From positions 1,195,463-1,259,462 of the forward strand of contig CAJNDS010002302.1 in assembly GCA_905221605.1 (NCBI GenBank): a DNA stretch of 64,000 bases, written 5' to 3'. The stretch comes from Symbiodinium natans (lineage: Eukaryota; Sar; Dinophyceae; Suessiales; Symbiodiniaceae). Shown here piece after piece: positions 12,235 to 24,213 of the stretch. The notes beneath the pieces were generated by a model. That model made no database searches, was not told the DNA's origin, and saw only the letters and a program-made list of their open reading frames with translations. The translations under genes were made by a program, and so were the position numbers. Every line of letters begins with the position of its first letter. Position 1 is the stretch's first letter.

Positions 12235-13216
12235 ATTTCGAATATTAACCCTAAACCCCAAATGCGCGGGGAACGAGAAGATGGGAGTTTGGTAGTCAAG
12301 CCCACATGCTCGGTATGAAATCAACATATCACCTTAAGCCTAAACCCCAGACCCCTAAACCCCTACAGAATCCTAATCCTCAGACCTTCCTGGTGCAGGG
12401 TGAGCGTTTGCAGCTTCGGGTAAGGGATTTGGGTCTGGCTCGCCGGTCCTTTGAGTATCTTGAGGGTTTAGGGTTTTGGGCTCCTACCCCAATCTTGCGG
12501 CCTAAGGTTCAGGTATTTAGGATACTTAGGGTATTTGGGGTATTTGGGGTGTCTAGGGTATCTGGGCATTCAGTGCATGTCAGTGTACTTAAGGTGATTA
12601 GGCCCGCAGTCTTCCAAGACATTCCACATACCCCATGTTTAGGATTTCGGGTTTAGGGTAGATACTTGAGGCCTTTTTTTAGGTTCCACAAAACCCTGAC
12701 CCTAAACCCTTAGCCCACAATCTTCCTAAGGGCTTGGGGGCCTTGAGACAGTTTCGGGGTCGTTGCCCTCTCGTCGCTGTCCCTTCCCCTTTGTGCCAGT
12801 CTTCTGATCACCACGGCTCAGAGCACATAGCAGTTTCAGAGCCGAGCAACTTTATAACCACTCGAAGGGTTTAGGGTTTGGGGTTTAGGGTTTAGGGTTT
12901 AGGGTTTAGAGCTCAGAAGCCTTATACTACCAAGCCCTTCCGGCTTAAGCGTGTTGATCCCCAAAACTCTAAGGCCAATGACCCCAAAGAAACCCTGCAA
13001 GCCGTTTCAATGCTTGCAACCCGTTTCAACCTGCAGCATCCGGCGTTGTCCAGAGACTGCACACTGCATCCACAGGTTTGAAATCGAGGCTCAGTATCCC
13101 GGAGCTCGTAAAATGGAGCTCCCATTCTTGGTGCTGAGTACCCGCGGCCCCGGCCCCAACGCTTCACGGCCAAGGATTGTTTATGAAGCTTGTGAGGTGC
13201 CGCGGAGGCTCGTCAG

Positions 13217-13263
13217 GTGGAGTGATGACATGATGCCGCTCCATCTGGCTGCGACAGCACATT
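13217..13263 (+). CDS. isolated ankyrin-like exon
   Basis: After gctcgtcag the frame reads WSDDMMPLHLAATAH; D-x-M-P-L-H-L-A-A is a textbook ankyrin helix 1. It ends before an in-frame TGA, possibly at a GA donor (att/gagggc). The same frame is open for about 260 nt upstream, so the exon may be longer. No telomere-type repeats are adjacent. May be the 5' part of the ankyrin gene 14 kb away or another gene. Confidence 0.45.
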
Positions 13264-14201
13264 GAGGGCTTGCGCAAATGTCGACCTCCCCAAGCACTCG
13301 AAACCTCTTCTCAGATCCCCCCCCCCCCCCCCGAGTTCGAGTTCCGAACCAGTTGCCCCAAGGGTCCATGTACCTTAAAAGGGACTACTTGGGCCTCAAA
13401 GTGCGTCCTATGTAGGGACCTCTGGGGCCTTTACGGATATCTTGTTTAGGGTGTAGGGTTTATAAGGTTTAGAGGGGCCAAAGGAAGGCCATGGCTGTGG
13501 GCACGAGAAATCAATCCTAAGAACGTTGCCAAATGTTGCACTCGCTTTAGTGTCCAGGGTTCCCCCCCGCCCCAAACATTTTGGGGTTTTCGGATATCCT
13601 GAATAATCTGGGCTGGGGTCTGGGACAGGGGCTAAGGGCAGGGTGGTGGCTAGGGGTCGAGGGTTTTCGGGGAAGCCTTGAAGCTTGAGGGCGTAAGCTT
13701 TCCAGGCTTTGTAGCTCCCTGGCCAGGGGGGCTGCGGATTAATGCGGGTAACCGAAACAATTACTGAAATCGAATCAGGGCAGCTCGTGGGCTTTCCCTT
13801 GGAAAATTCTTGGGGGCCTGTTTCGTAATGAAGTTTCAAACAGAATTGAATTAAAGCTGGACACCAGAAAATTTCGAAGTTTCTTATTCAAGACTTGTTT
13901 TAGTTTTTGGCTCCCCGGCCCTTCATCCCCGGGCCGCGCACTTTGCATAGTTGACAGAGGAACACCCTCATCAATGGGGGGGGGGGGGTCCCCCATAAGA
14001 TTTCCGAAAAACGCTTGCTTGACACTAAAACGCGTGCAACATTAAGGGCCTTAGAGGGGCGTACATGACATGAATCCAAAAGAGGTTTATTGTCGTGGTC
14101 CTTACTCCTTAGCAGGGTTATAGTAGTGTAGGGTATATGATTCCATCTATAGGGTTCATGTGGTCTGCAAGGGACATCGTGTGTCATAGGATGTTGCTTA
14201 C

Positions 14202-14296
14202 GGGTTCTTAGTAGAAAATGAGTGAATTCGGTACCTTATAGAACTGTGCATCGGGTGATATAAGGTGCGTAATTCCCTCATTCCCTTCTAAGAACC
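14202..14296. mobile_element. family I element
   Basis: Begins GGTTCTTAGTAG and ends TTCTAAGAACC, giving an 11-bp terminal inverted repeat with internal TCATTCCC/GAATGAG similarity. Confidence 0.68.
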
Positions 14297-14969
14297 AATA
14301 GGTTTCGGGCTTTGAGTTCTACAGCCAACAGAGAACATCAGCCTAGAGTGTACCTAGAGAAGCCTATGCACCCCTTGTGACAACGGAGTATGGTGTACAG
14401 GGCATACAGGCTTGCCCCTCGTAGAGTTTGATGAAGGGGCCCCCCCGAAATTGTCACAGTGCTTGCCAGTGCCGGCGATTACACCTTGAGCCGAAATCCT
14501 GAAGTCCCCACCCTAAACCCTAAACCCTAAACAACCCTAAACCCTAAACCCCCCTTACAAAGTTCGAGGCTTGGAACCACGGGCCTTATAGTATCGTCCA
14601 ACCCTTGTTTATGATTTCGAAGAATGGGCCCTTATTATATGTGGTGTAGATAATGGTTATATATCAAGGGGCCATATATATATTAAGGGTCCATACTTCG
14701 GATCTCGTAAAAGTCTAGCTATGCAATATGCAACCCAAGTACACATGGTTGAAGAAGTCACTCTTTTGATCCTGCGTCTGCAGTCTGAAGACCCTACATT
14801 TACACGAAGCTCTATAAGTATCCCGCAACCCCGAACCCCAAACCTTAAACCCTCATCCCCAAACCCTACACCCCCAACCCTAAACCCCAACCCTAAACCC
14901 TAAACCCTAAACCCCAAACCCTAAACCCTAAGCCCTAAACCTTGATTTGCGCGCTGCCCACTGGTTGAG

Positions 14970-15034
14970 AGCGCTTCCTTTCGTATGGCAAAGGACCAGC
15001 CGCCCTGCACGGGACACAGGACCGACGGCGCAAG
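14970..15034 (+). CDS. weak exon candidate
   Basis: Open frame SASFRMAKDQPPCTGHRTDG between ttgag and a GC donor (caag/gctttc). Flanked by CCCTAAA upstream and a long TTTAGGG array downstream, the arrangement seen around real exons here. No family recognised. Confidence 0.25.
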
Positions 15035-15055
15035 GCTTTCCATGCGGCCATATTA

Positions 15056-15124
15056 GGGTTTAGGGTTTAGGGTTTAGGGTTTAGGGTTTAGGGTTTAGGG
15101 TTTAGGGTTTAGGGTTTAGGGTTG
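15056..15124 (+). repeat. TTTAGGG array
   Basis: About 10 perfect units downstream of exon candidate 14970. Confidence 0.95.
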
Positions 15125-15699
15125 GGTATAGGGTGTAGGGCCTGTCTGGGGTTGATTTGGAATAAAGCTTAGAAGCTCCATGAGCCCGAATCCGTATAAG
15201 GACCTATTGAACCTAAAGAAGTTTGAATTTCTATGGGGACCCCCCAGACCCCGGGCGACAGAAACTCAGAAGCACAACAAAAGCTGTCAAATTGACCGGG
15301 TTTTAGGGTTTGATGTTTAGGGTTTGGAGTTTAGACTCTATGAGTCTATCAGGCGAGCAACCTTGCTCCGAAAACCTTCAGGGCCAACACCAATTGACAC
15401 AGAACTCATAGCCTTCAATATCTGTCGTGCATTATCCTAGAGTTCAGGGATAGTGGAGTTTTTAGGTTGGGGACCCCGCAACACAAGGCGAGAACGCGAA
15501 AAGCCTCCCTGAACATCAACTCACTCATAGATACCTACCCACGCCCAGACCCTAAACCCTAAACCCTAAACCCAAAGCCCTTAGCCCATAGTCCTAAACC
15601 CTAGCCTAAACCTCGGCAGGCTCCCAACTTTTCAAGTGCCGAAACGATGAACCAAACCCTTGTTGTTAGAGCTGTTTAACATGGCATAGCCCACAATCG

Positions 15700-15821
15700 T
15701 AGGTAGGATAAGGGGGGCCCTTAAACGGGAACCCCTTCTTAACCCTCTTCTGGTTCTCTTAAACAGGGTCCTTATTCAGAGGGCCTATATCCCCAACGGT
15801 CCCCCGAATCCTATCCCCTAC
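15700..15821. mobile_element. family E MITE-like element
   Basis: TAGGTAGGATAAGGGGGGCC at left, CCGAATCCTATCCCCTA at right; about 120 bp. Confidence 0.75.
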
Positions 15822-16655
15822 ACAAGAGCCTTAGTGATGATGGTTCAAGGCTTAGGGCTTAGGGCGTGGGTTTACCATTGCCATCCCCTTTCGTCCCCAG
15901 GCATGATTGCAACATAAACTACCCAAAATACCGATTCTAGGTGAATAGACGCTCAGCCCTAAACACTATATCCTGTATTCTTTTTTTCCGAAGAGCCTGC
16001 GATCGGACCCAAGAACTACTGATCGACTTGGTGCACAATTGTGTCGAGAAGGAAGGCCCGGAATACCATAGGGTTTAGCATGTAGGGATAGTGTTGCGCC
16101 TGGGACACTGCGTTCCAACGGTCTTCTTACCGCCACGCAGCCAGTCAATGCGAACGCCGATTGGAAGGTCTAGGCCTGTGTTCAAGTTTTTCAGCTGGTG
16201 TTTGCTCACAGGCAGCGGTTTAGGGTTCAAGGTTTAGGGTTCAAACCCTATACCTTCAAACCGAGAAAAACCCTCAAACTCTCCAAACTCTGCAACCCCT
16301 AACGCTTCTCAAACCTAAGCCCTAAAACCCGAAGACCCTCAATCCTGCTGCAATCCTGTGGAACAGGGAGACTTGGCCTCCAGCCGCACTTGTTGGTAGG
16401 GATTTTGCAAGGTTGTGGCGACTGTGGGTCATAAACCCTAACCCTAAACCCTAAACCCTAAAAACCGGTTTTCGGGTTTCGGCATGGTCCACCGACTTTC
16501 CGGGCTTCGCGCGTGGCTGGTAGGCTTTGGGTGGATTGACAGACACCCTCGCGACACCCATGGCTGGAGCAGAGTGACAGCCGCACGGCGCTCGCAAAAG
16601 GCCCCAAAACCGCAGAAACCCCAGACACCCCAATGGCCTGCCCCTAACCCTAAAC

Positions 16656-16746
16656 CCGAAACCCGAAACCCTAAACCCTAAACCCTAAACCCTAAACCCT
16701 AAACCCTAAACCCTAAACCCTAAACCCTAAACCCTAAACCCTAAAC
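16656..16746 (-). repeat. CCCTAAA array
   Basis: About 12 units, first ones CCCGAAA. Confidence 0.95.
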
Positions 16747-16866
16747 TACCCTGAACCCATGCAGGGCCTTGGCTTCCGTGGGGGCAGGGTTTGATGAGGT
16801 GTTTAGGGGTGTAGGTGTTTAGGTGTTTTTTTGGGTTGAGCGTTGAGGTTCAGGGGTTTATAGGAT

Positions 16867-16962
16867 TCAGGGTTTAGGGTTTAGGGTTTAGGGTTTAGGG
16901 TTTATGGGATTCAGGGTTTAGGGTTTAGGGTTTAGGGTTTAGGGTTGAGGGTTTAGGGTTTA
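16867..16962 (+). repeat. TTTAGGG array
   Basis: Opposite in orientation to the array 120 bp to the left, so the pair forms a CCCTAAA...TTTAGGG inverted repeat. Confidence 0.94.
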
Positions 16963-17742
16963 GGACGAAGAGTATCCCCGCCAAAACAAGCACGCATCCC
17001 CAACGGCTGGGGAGAGGAGATGATCTGCTAAACGTGATTACAAGCAGCAGGCACCCTCCTTGCATCTTCCAGAACCCAGAGTAGGGCCTCATTCCTCTTT
17101 CTTTTGGGGGGGGGGGGGGTTGGGCTCCCTTATAAGCCCCCGACCCCCCCAAACTAGTAGGCAATTCGCCTTCGGCCCTCTCAACCCTAAACCCATTAAG
17201 GCTTGGACCCTTCAATCTTAGGGAGTTCTTCAGGGGATTCTACTATACATGTGGGCATACATGGGTACCCCTACTGGCTTTGGTAAATACCCCATACCAG
17301 GCTGTTCCAAAAGCCATGGCCTAAGCCGTACAAAAACCGTGAACCCTACACTCTAAACCCTAAACCCTAAACCCTAAACCCTAAACCCTAAACCCTAAAC
17401 CCTTTTTTTGGTGGTTTCGCCCTAAGGGTCCATGCACCACATTCTCGTCTACTTCAGCCCCCAAGTCCCCATTAAGGCTCAGGCTTATCGGGTTTTGCGT
17501 TCAGCGGTTCCAAATAGGTTCCAAAAGGGTTTAGGGTTTAGGGTTTAGGGTTTAGGGTTTAAGGTTGAGGGTCTAATTTCGAGAAGTGACCCTATGTCTT
17601 AGACTACTGAGAAACACCGAATCAGCTAACAACTTTTGAATGGGTCAGGTCGATGCACAGCGCCTGCTGAAGTTGGCGAAGTCTTCAGACAGAGTGGGGA
17701 TTAGGTTTAGTTTTGGGTGTAGGGTGTAGGGTCTAGGGTTTA

Positions 17743-17783
17743 GGTTTTTTTTTTTTTTTTTTTTTTTGGGGGGGGGGGGGGGG
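17743..17783. repeat. T homopolymer followed by G homopolymer
   Basis: About 21 T directly joined to about 17 G. Confidence 0.95.
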
Positions 17784-17960
17784 TAGCGTGGGTTGGAGGG
17801 TTTGAGGGGGCTGAGGCTCACACCTACCTGAACCCTGAAGCCTGAACCCTAAACCCTAAATCCTAAACCCTAAACCCTAAACCCTGAACCGCAGCTTGGA
17901 GTCCCCCCCAAGTTGTAAGTCAAGTGTCCCTTGTACAAGTACCTGAGCATCAACGATGGG

Positions 17961-18245
17961 GCTGTTCCCTAACTCTTAGGCTCAGAAAAATAGCCCCAAA
18001 AACCCTCCACAACAAGGCCTCTGGGCCCAAGCGCCACAACAAAAAAAAGCGCCCTTAGAGCCTTGTAGGTATATAAGCCTTTGGGCCCAAACGGCCACAA
18101 AAGATAACCCAAAGGATCCATGTACCTATATAGTATATACTTGGCCCCTAAAGCTACTATATAGGAACCCCTTTAAGGCCCAAGTATATACTATATAGGT
18201 ACATGGATCCTTTGGGTAAGAGTCCTTAGAGCCTTGTAGGTAGAA
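17961..18245. mobile_element. family C element interrupted by family B
   Basis: CTCTTAGGCTCAGAAAAATAG at left, CCCTTAGAGCCTTGTAGGTA repeated before and after the family B insertion. Confidence 0.65.
18108..18216. mobile_element. family B palindromic element nested in family C
   Basis: Arms of about 37 bp (18108-18144 and 18180-18216) are perfect reverse complements, containing GGATCCATGTACCTATATAG and TATATACTTGG, around a roughly 35-bp centre. Family C sequence flanks both sides. Confidence 0.85.
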
Positions 18246-18875
18246 ACGCAACCCTAAGTCCTAACCCACAGCGACGGGACGCTGCCTTCTGAAATGCCTC
18301 GCGCGCGGCTTCAAACACTTCACGGGTGCGCCTCCAGGATTTCCTTCGTAGTAGAGTAGGTAACCTTTAACCTTTTTGGGGCTATTCTATTTCCTCTATA
18401 ATCCCAAAGGTTAACCTTTAGTTCCCCTAGGATACTGGACAACTAAGACTTCCAAGAGTCGTGAGCATCTGGGATGCCCAGCGCAAACCCCTTCCTCAAC
18501 CCTAATCCCCCCGAAAGCCAAAACCCCCTAAACCCTAAGTGCTAGAATGCTGGGGTCTTAAGAGTGCTTCAGGTGGTTGACAAGCCCTAGGCCCGAAACC
18601 CGAAACCCTAAACCCCTCATCTCTTTTTTGGAGAAACTCTCGGGTTTCAAGGTTTTGTTTTGGCTTTACGGTTTTGATTTTGATGCTCTCAGGAATTGAG
18701 GGCTTTCGACCCGCTTGGGATTGAGGGTTGAGGGTTGAGGGTCTCGCGAGTGTTAGGGCTGCAGTTGTCGGCTTCAGCATCTGGAGATGGTTGATGCTTT
18801 GTCTTTGGTATTTCTGGGCTCAACAACCCGAAAAACCCTACAAGCTATAAACCCTAAACCCACAGGAGTCCTTGA

Positions 18876-18983
18876 ACAACCCGGCACCCTTATTCCCCTT
18901 TTGAGGGTTAGGGTTCCTTTGTACACCCCATTGAAGCAGGAACGGCACCCTTTTCAATCCTAGGATACTGGGCAACCTAGTTT
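18876..18983. mobile_element. family D element
   Basis: GGCACCCTTATTCCCCTTTT, GGGTTAGGGTTCC, then TCCTAGGATACTGGGCAACC. Confidence 0.65.
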
Positions 18984-19387
18984 TGGGTTTAGGGTTTCGG
19001 GCGAGTGGACCTGCATCCCTAAACCCTAAACTCTAAACACTAATCATACTTGCTTATATCCCACTTTTTTCGCAAGAACATGCACCACAATTCTACAAGG
19101 TACCTTGGGTGGTGAAAGAACTTGGTAGTAGGTGCCGAGAACTTCCAAGGACGGTGGGCATTTCGTCCCGAAAGAATTGGGGTTTAGGGTTTAGGGTTTA
19201 GGGTTTAGGGTTTAGGGTTTAAGGTTTAGGGTTCCGTAAGTTACAAGTTGGGTTCCGAAATATGTTTTATTGAAGCCCCAAACCCTAAACCTTTCATGCA
19301 GGGGGCATTGCAGTCGAGTTCCCCTCTACACCCTTTGCAGGTGCCAATCGAAATTCCCAAGATACCCATTCTAGTTGAATAGGCCCC

Positions 19388-19447
19388 TAGCCCTAAACCC
19401 TAAACCCTAAACCCTAAACCCTAAACCCTAAACCCTAAACCCTAAAC
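19388..19447 (-). repeat. CCCTAAA array
   Basis: About 8 perfect units. Confidence 0.94.
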
Positions 19448-19766
19448 GTTGTTTGGGCTTGAGGGTTGTTGATGTCGGCTGTCGTCCTCGGCTGCCGGTA
19501 AGAATCAGTATACCACCCATGTGCACGCAGACGAACTTGTTCCCCTGAGAAGAGCTATAGAGACCTAGTTGCTCCTTACAACAAAATATCTTGGAGTGAG
19601 TTCCGGTGCAACAGGCAATCAACTGAGATGGAGGTTGATGTTTCAAGGCAGCTTAGGGGCATTCTCAGCCGCGTCCCTGCAAACCCCTAAACCCTAAACC
19701 CTAAACCCTAAACCCTAAACCCTAAACCCTAAACCCTCAGCATGTGAGCGACTGCCTCTACGCGCC

Positions 19767-19834
19767 ATGGAGAGCACGACTACGTCGTCCACGGCTCCGT
19801 TCGGCCACCAAGTCGTTGCGCGGGAATTCTGCAG
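19767..19834 (+). CDS. possible first coding exon
   Basis: ATG in a good context (cgcgccATGG) opens MESTTTSSTAPFGHQVVARE and runs to a GT donor (gcag/gtagat). Ser/Thr-rich N-terminus. Flanked by CCCTAAA arrays on both sides. No family; a start exon of an unidentified or the ankyrin gene is possible. Confidence 0.28.
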
Positions 19835-20065
19835 GTAGATTCCGGACCCTAAAGCCCCTAAACCCTAAACTTGCCCTAAACCCTAAACCCTAAACCTCAA
19901 ACCCGAAACCCTAAACCCTAAACCCTAAACCCTAAACCCTAAACCCTAGACTTGCCCTAAACCCTAAACCCCTAAATACCCTTGAGCCCGAGCATCCCGG
20001 CGCTGCCCCAAACCTGAGTCCGAAACCTGAGATGCTGAACCTGGATCATCCGCCTTCTTCTCTGT

Positions 20066-20182
20066 GGTGCTTTACTGTAACTTAGGTCTTTAGCCTTTTT
20101 GGGTTTATTGGGTTTCTTATTGAGGCAGCTAAAAATTAAGTTTCTAGCTACCCTTCTGAGTGCAGCCAAGTTATTGAGCACC
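20066..20182. mobile_element. family H dispersed repeat
   Basis: About 115 bp, GTGCTTTACTGTAACTTAGG to CTTCTGAGTGCAGCCAAG, close match to 59010-59119. GTGCT...GAGCAC ends suggest a terminal inverted repeat. Confidence 0.8.
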
Positions 20183-20342
20183 CCTCCACTCCAAGCAACT
20201 CCCCCTAAACCCTAGCGTAGGACGGTTAAGTAGCCCGAAACCCTAAACCCCAACCCCTAAACCCTAAACTCTCAACCCTATCAGATTGGGGTTGAGTAGC
20301 CCTAAACCCTAAACCCTAAACAGTAAACCCCAAACCCTCAAC

Positions 20343-20395
20343 CCTCTGGTTCCCTTATTGGCCCCTTTAAACCAAAAAAGGGTACCCGAAGTGAT
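20343..20395. mobile_element. family D element, partial
   Basis: GGTTCCCTTATTGGCCCC and AAAAAAGGGTACCCG core only. Confidence 0.45.
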
Positions 20396-20399
20396 ATTC

Positions 20400-20470
20400 G
20401 AGGGTTTTTTGGGCATGCAGGCCCTCTTAAGTAAGGTTTGGTGGCTATTTTGAGCCTTAAGGTAAGAAAA
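20400..20470. mobile_element. family C element, partial
   Basis: GGCTATTTTGAGCCTTAAGG right end with a diverged left part. Confidence 0.55.
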
Positions 20471-21207
20471 CCCTAAGCCCCTAGAGGGTGCAAGGTGTTG
20501 AGGCTTGAGGTCGTGAGGTCTAGAGCCCTCGCGGCTGGCGAGTCGAGGAGTTTTGGGTGTTGAAGCTTTATGGAGGAAAGGTCCGCAGAATTCACAACCT
20601 TCCAGTACTTCTCAAAACCCTTAACCCTTAACCCTAAACCCTAAACCCCAGACCCTGACCCTAAACCCTGAACCCTAACCCTAAGTTGAGCTCCCGATTC
20701 TTTGGGAACCCTGCAAGAAGGGAACTGCGTGATTTCAACCTCAGACTCTGCTTCAGATCTTGCTAATTTTGGTTCAGGGCTTAGGTAAAATTAGGGTTAT
20801 ATAGGGTTCAGAAAGTTGGCTTTGGAGTTTCTTTGTCCGCTTTTTGGGTTGAGGGTTGAGGATTGCCACTGGCGCTGAGGCCGGATGTCCTGGGAGCTTG
20901 GGCCTCAGCGCACCACTGATAGGGTTCAAGGTTTCGGGTTTAGGCTGTAGGGTGTAGGGTTTAGTGTCCACTTCCGGGTTTTTGAGGGCCATCGGCTACT
21001 GTACGTAACTCCTAAACGTTTGTGGAGAATGCGACGCGCATGCTCTCAATGAAAGCCGACTTCCGGCTGCGGGTTTCGGGTTTGTTGGCTGCGAAGCAGC
21101 CCAACACCCAAAACCCAAAACCCAAAACCCTAAACCCCGAGATCCTGAAATGGCCTCAACCATCCCAAACCCGGCAACCCTCTCTCTGTCTAGCATCTAA
21201 TGTCCCT

Positions 21208-21277
21208 CAGGATCCATGTACCTACAATCTACATGGGAACCCCTTTGAGGCCCAAGTATATACTATATACGCACAAC
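21208..21277. mobile_element. family B element, diverged
   Basis: CAGGATCCATGTACCTAC then GGCCCAAGTATATACTATAT. Confidence 0.62.
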
Positions 21278-21760
21278 TTAAATCCTAAACCCTGACTGAA
21301 GCCTAGGCTCTACACCCGAAACCCTAAACCCTTATAGACTTTGTTCTTCGCTTTCGGTTTAGGTTCCCGACTCCATCCCCCGAACCCCGAACCCCAAAGC
21401 CTCCGCCCTAAAGCCCTGTTGTACAAAGTGTCCCCCGACCATTTCCCCCAAACCCTAGACCCTAGACCTGAAACCCTAAACCCTAAACCCTAAAACCTAA
21501 GCTTTGACTTTAAACCCGGAACCCCAACCGGAAACCCCATCCCTTTGTTCCTTCATCTTCCCAAGGTTGCTCCGGGGCGAGCTGAGGTCTGAAGCAGGGC
21601 TCATATTACTGTTTTGGTGAGTGTATACAAGGTTCCTTTTTAGTATTGGTGAGTCCCAAACCCCAAACCCTAAACCCTAAACCCTGAAAGGGGTGCAAGA
21701 ACCCTGAACCCTAAACCCTAACCCCTAAACCCTAACCCTAAACCCTAAACCCTACTTCAG

Positions 21761-21839
21761 GTCATCTCATCCGTGTTGGCGCCGCTGACAGCGGCCCTAC
21801 CCTCTTCCTCACTGCTGCGGCTGTCACGCTGCTCACCAG
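21761..21839 (+). CDS. ankyrin-like exon
   Basis: After accctacttcag it reads HLIRVGAADSGPTLFLTAAA then VTLLT and ends in phase 2 at a GC donor (ccag/gcaggg). G-P-T-L-F-L-T-A-A fits helix 1. The intron downstream opens directly with a TTTATAGGG array, and CCCTAAA repeats precede the acceptor. Confidence 0.5.
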
Positions 21840-21842
21840 GCA

Positions 21843-21986
21843 GGGTTTATAGGGTTTGTAGGGTTTATAGGGTTTATAGGGTTTAGAGGGTTTATAGGGT
21901 TTATAGGGTTTATAGGGTTTATAGGGTTTATAGGGTTTATAGGGTTTATAGGGGTTTCAGGGTTTATAGGGTTTAGGATTTAGCCC
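21843..21986 (+). repeat. TTTATAGGG 9-mer array
   Basis: About 14 copies of a 9-bp unit GGGTTTATA, a homogenised telomere-repeat derivative starting at the donor of exon 21761-21839. Confidence 0.95.
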
Positions 21987-22116
21987 GTCCTTCGACCCTA
22001 AACCCTAAACCCAAATTATACCCTAAACCCTTGAGTCTTCAGGGTTTCCGGCTGTCAGAGTCAGGGCTTAGGGAGGCTTCAGGTTTCTGCTGCAGGCTTC
22101 CGACGCCTTAACCAGT

Positions 22117-22206
22117 TTAGGGTTTAGGGTTTAGGGTTTAGGGTTTAGGGTTTAGGGTTTAGGGTTTAGGGTTTAGGGTTTAGGGTTTAGGGTTTAGGGT
22201 TTAGGT
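22117..22206 (+). repeat. TTTAGGG array, 12 units
   Basis: Perfect tandem heptamers. Confidence 0.96.
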
Positions 22207-22435
22207 CCCCTAGTTCGGTAGAGGTTTTGATAAGGGCCGGCTACGGGATCGGTTTGTTGGGCTCGGGGTTTTAACATTAGGGGGGTAGTAGTGTTAGGGG
22301 GAAGCGATTACGGTTTCGGTTTGAGGTTTTGGGGTTTAGGGTTTAGGGCTTTGGGTTTCGGAAAAAATTAGTTTAGGGCATCTGGGATCAATGTTAGGGA
22401 TACTTCTGTTTTCTTGTTGCTTGGGGTTCCAATTT

Positions 22436-22636
22436 TGTTCCCCACACCCTCGGGCTGTTAAACTTTTCAACTAGACTCTTCTCCTCGCCCGGTCTGCTCC
22501 TCGTCCATCACGCGTATCCCACCTCAGAGTATCTCCGGAGAGTCCCTGCGGCCAACCTCAGAGCAGCCCCAAAGCGTCCCCGGAGTGGCCGACCTGAGAG
22601 CATCCCCTAAATGGCAAAACCCCAGACTGTTTCCAG
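22436..22636. repeat. dispersed repeat related to 45.3-45.7 kb
   Basis: TCCCCACACCCTCGGGCTGTT and CTTCTCCTCGCCCGGTCTGC followed by degenerate CCTCAGAGTATCTCCGGAG units. Continues at 22709-22830 after a CCCTAAA array inserted in it. Confidence 0.7.
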
Positions 22637-22708
22637 AAACCCTAAACCCTAAACCCTAAACCCTAAACCCTAAACCCTAAACCCTAAACCCTAAACCCTA
22701 AACCCTAA
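22637..22708 (-). repeat. CCCTAAA array
   Basis: About 10 units, splitting the 22.4-22.9 kb dispersed repeat. Confidence 0.95.
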
Positions 22709-22937
22709 CTAGAGCGCGCAACTGAGAGTACCCCCAGAGAGTGCTTGGGGTGCCCAACCCTAGAGTCCCAGAGTTTCGTCCCCATGGAGGCAGAGTATCC
22801 CCGCAGAATCCCTGAAGTCGACAGAGCCTCCATCGGGCATAAGATCCCAAACCCCAAGCCCTAAAACAAACCCTCAACTGCCCCAAGGGGGCGGGGGGGG
22901 GGGGGTGGGCCCAGAGGTTTTTCGAGCCTGGGAATCA

Positions 22938-23042
22938 CCCTAAACCCTAAACCCTAAACCCTAAACCCTAAACCCTAAACCCTAAACCCTAAACCCTAAA
23001 CCCTAAACCCTAAACCCTAAACCCTAAACCCTAAACCCTAAT
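22938..23042 (-). repeat. CCCTAAA array, about 15 units
   Basis: Perfect units ending 10 nt before exon candidate 23053. Confidence 0.96.
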
Positions 23043-23052
23043 CGAACACCAG

Positions 23053-23116
23053 CAACCACTCAGTCGCCGCGCAGGCTTCCGGAGCACCATCCGGTCGGAT
23101 GCATCTTGTCCGAAAG
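23053..23116 (+). CDS. weak exon candidate
   Basis: A 64-nt stretch after aacaccag, immediately downstream of a long CCCTAAA array, ending at a GT donor (aaag/gtcccc). Two frames are open. No family recognised. Confidence 0.27.
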
Positions 23117-24085
23117 GTCCCCCAAAACCCCAAGGCCTCAAGGCTGCTTCGGGTTTATAATCTATATAAGGTTCCTAGACCCGTAATTTGGGTCCCTTGT
23201 TATAAAACCCTTAATAGACACTATACGTAGTAAGTACTTCGGATCCCTAGACACAAAGGTAAGGGACCTGTTAAGGGCCCGTGGTTCCAACCTTACATCC
23301 CTCCACCCCAAGCCCTAAACCTCCCAAGTCTCCCATGGCAGTGTGCCAGCGAGCGCAGCAGAATGCGGAGTCCGTGTCGCGCTACTGCCGGCAGCTCACA
23401 ACAAACGAGCTCCACAACGCCAGCGGTTGCTGGAGCAGTCGTCTGAGCCCTCAACCCTCAACCCTCAACCCTAAACCCTAAACCCCAAACCCTAAACCCG
23501 AAACCCCTTGGGGTAGAAACCCTAAACGCAAAGGGCTTCTTGGAACATTTGAGACGAGGTGTTGTCGCTTTGGGGTTGCATGGTTGGCTCGATTCCAAGG
23601 AGCTGAGCAAAGCTTCACAGTGGGTCTTAGGGTTTAGGGGTTGTTGGCCTCAAGAGCGCAGGGGTGTTTTGGAGACTGGGCTTAGCCGTTTAGATGTTTA
23701 TGGGGTTTGGGGTCAGGGTTTAGGGTTTAAGGTTGTTTGCTCTGCCTGATTCATTAACAACCCCCCCCCCCCCCTCCTCAAAGGTTTTGGCCCGCCAGGT
23801 TTGGCCGACCTAATCAGGCTTCAGAGTTTATTTGGTTTTGGGGTCTAGGGTCTATAGGGTCTAGGGTTTAGGGTTTAGGGTTGTTTAGGGTTGTTTGGGG
23901 TTTAGGGCTTAGGGTTTCAGGTTTAGATTAGAGCTTGGGGTATCTGGGGGTTGAGGTCTTAGGTATGTTTCTCAAGAGGGCACTGTGCCCCATATCCCCT
24001 TTACATACCCCTTATCCTCCAAAGCCTAAACGCCAAACCCCCAGATGCCCCAAGCTCTAATCTAAACCCCAAACCCTAAACCCTC

Positions 24086-24204
24086 AACCCTAAACCCTAA
24101 ACCCTAAACTCTACACCCCAAACCCTAAAACCTAAAACCTAAACCCTGAACCCTAAACCCTAAACCCTAAACCCTAAACCCTAAACCCTAAACCCTAAAC
24201 CCTG
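24086..24204 (-). repeat. CCCTAAA array
   Basis: About 16 units with CCTAAAA variants. Confidence 0.94.
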
Positions 24205-24213
24205 TCCCGCAAG

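Larger units (their letters stand above)
13264..19766. other. mostly non-coding, repeats and unique spacer
   Basis: Unique-looking DNA at 13.4-14.5 and 15.1-16.2 kb shows no domain-bearing frame. Frames such as 16484-16640 (VHRLSGLRAWLVGFGW) are open but unsupported. Confidence 0.5.

Noticed and set aside
12951-13265. 104-residue frame as a complete gene
   Set aside because: Only the last 15 codons show ankyrin similarity; start and stop are not supported, so only the exon was called.
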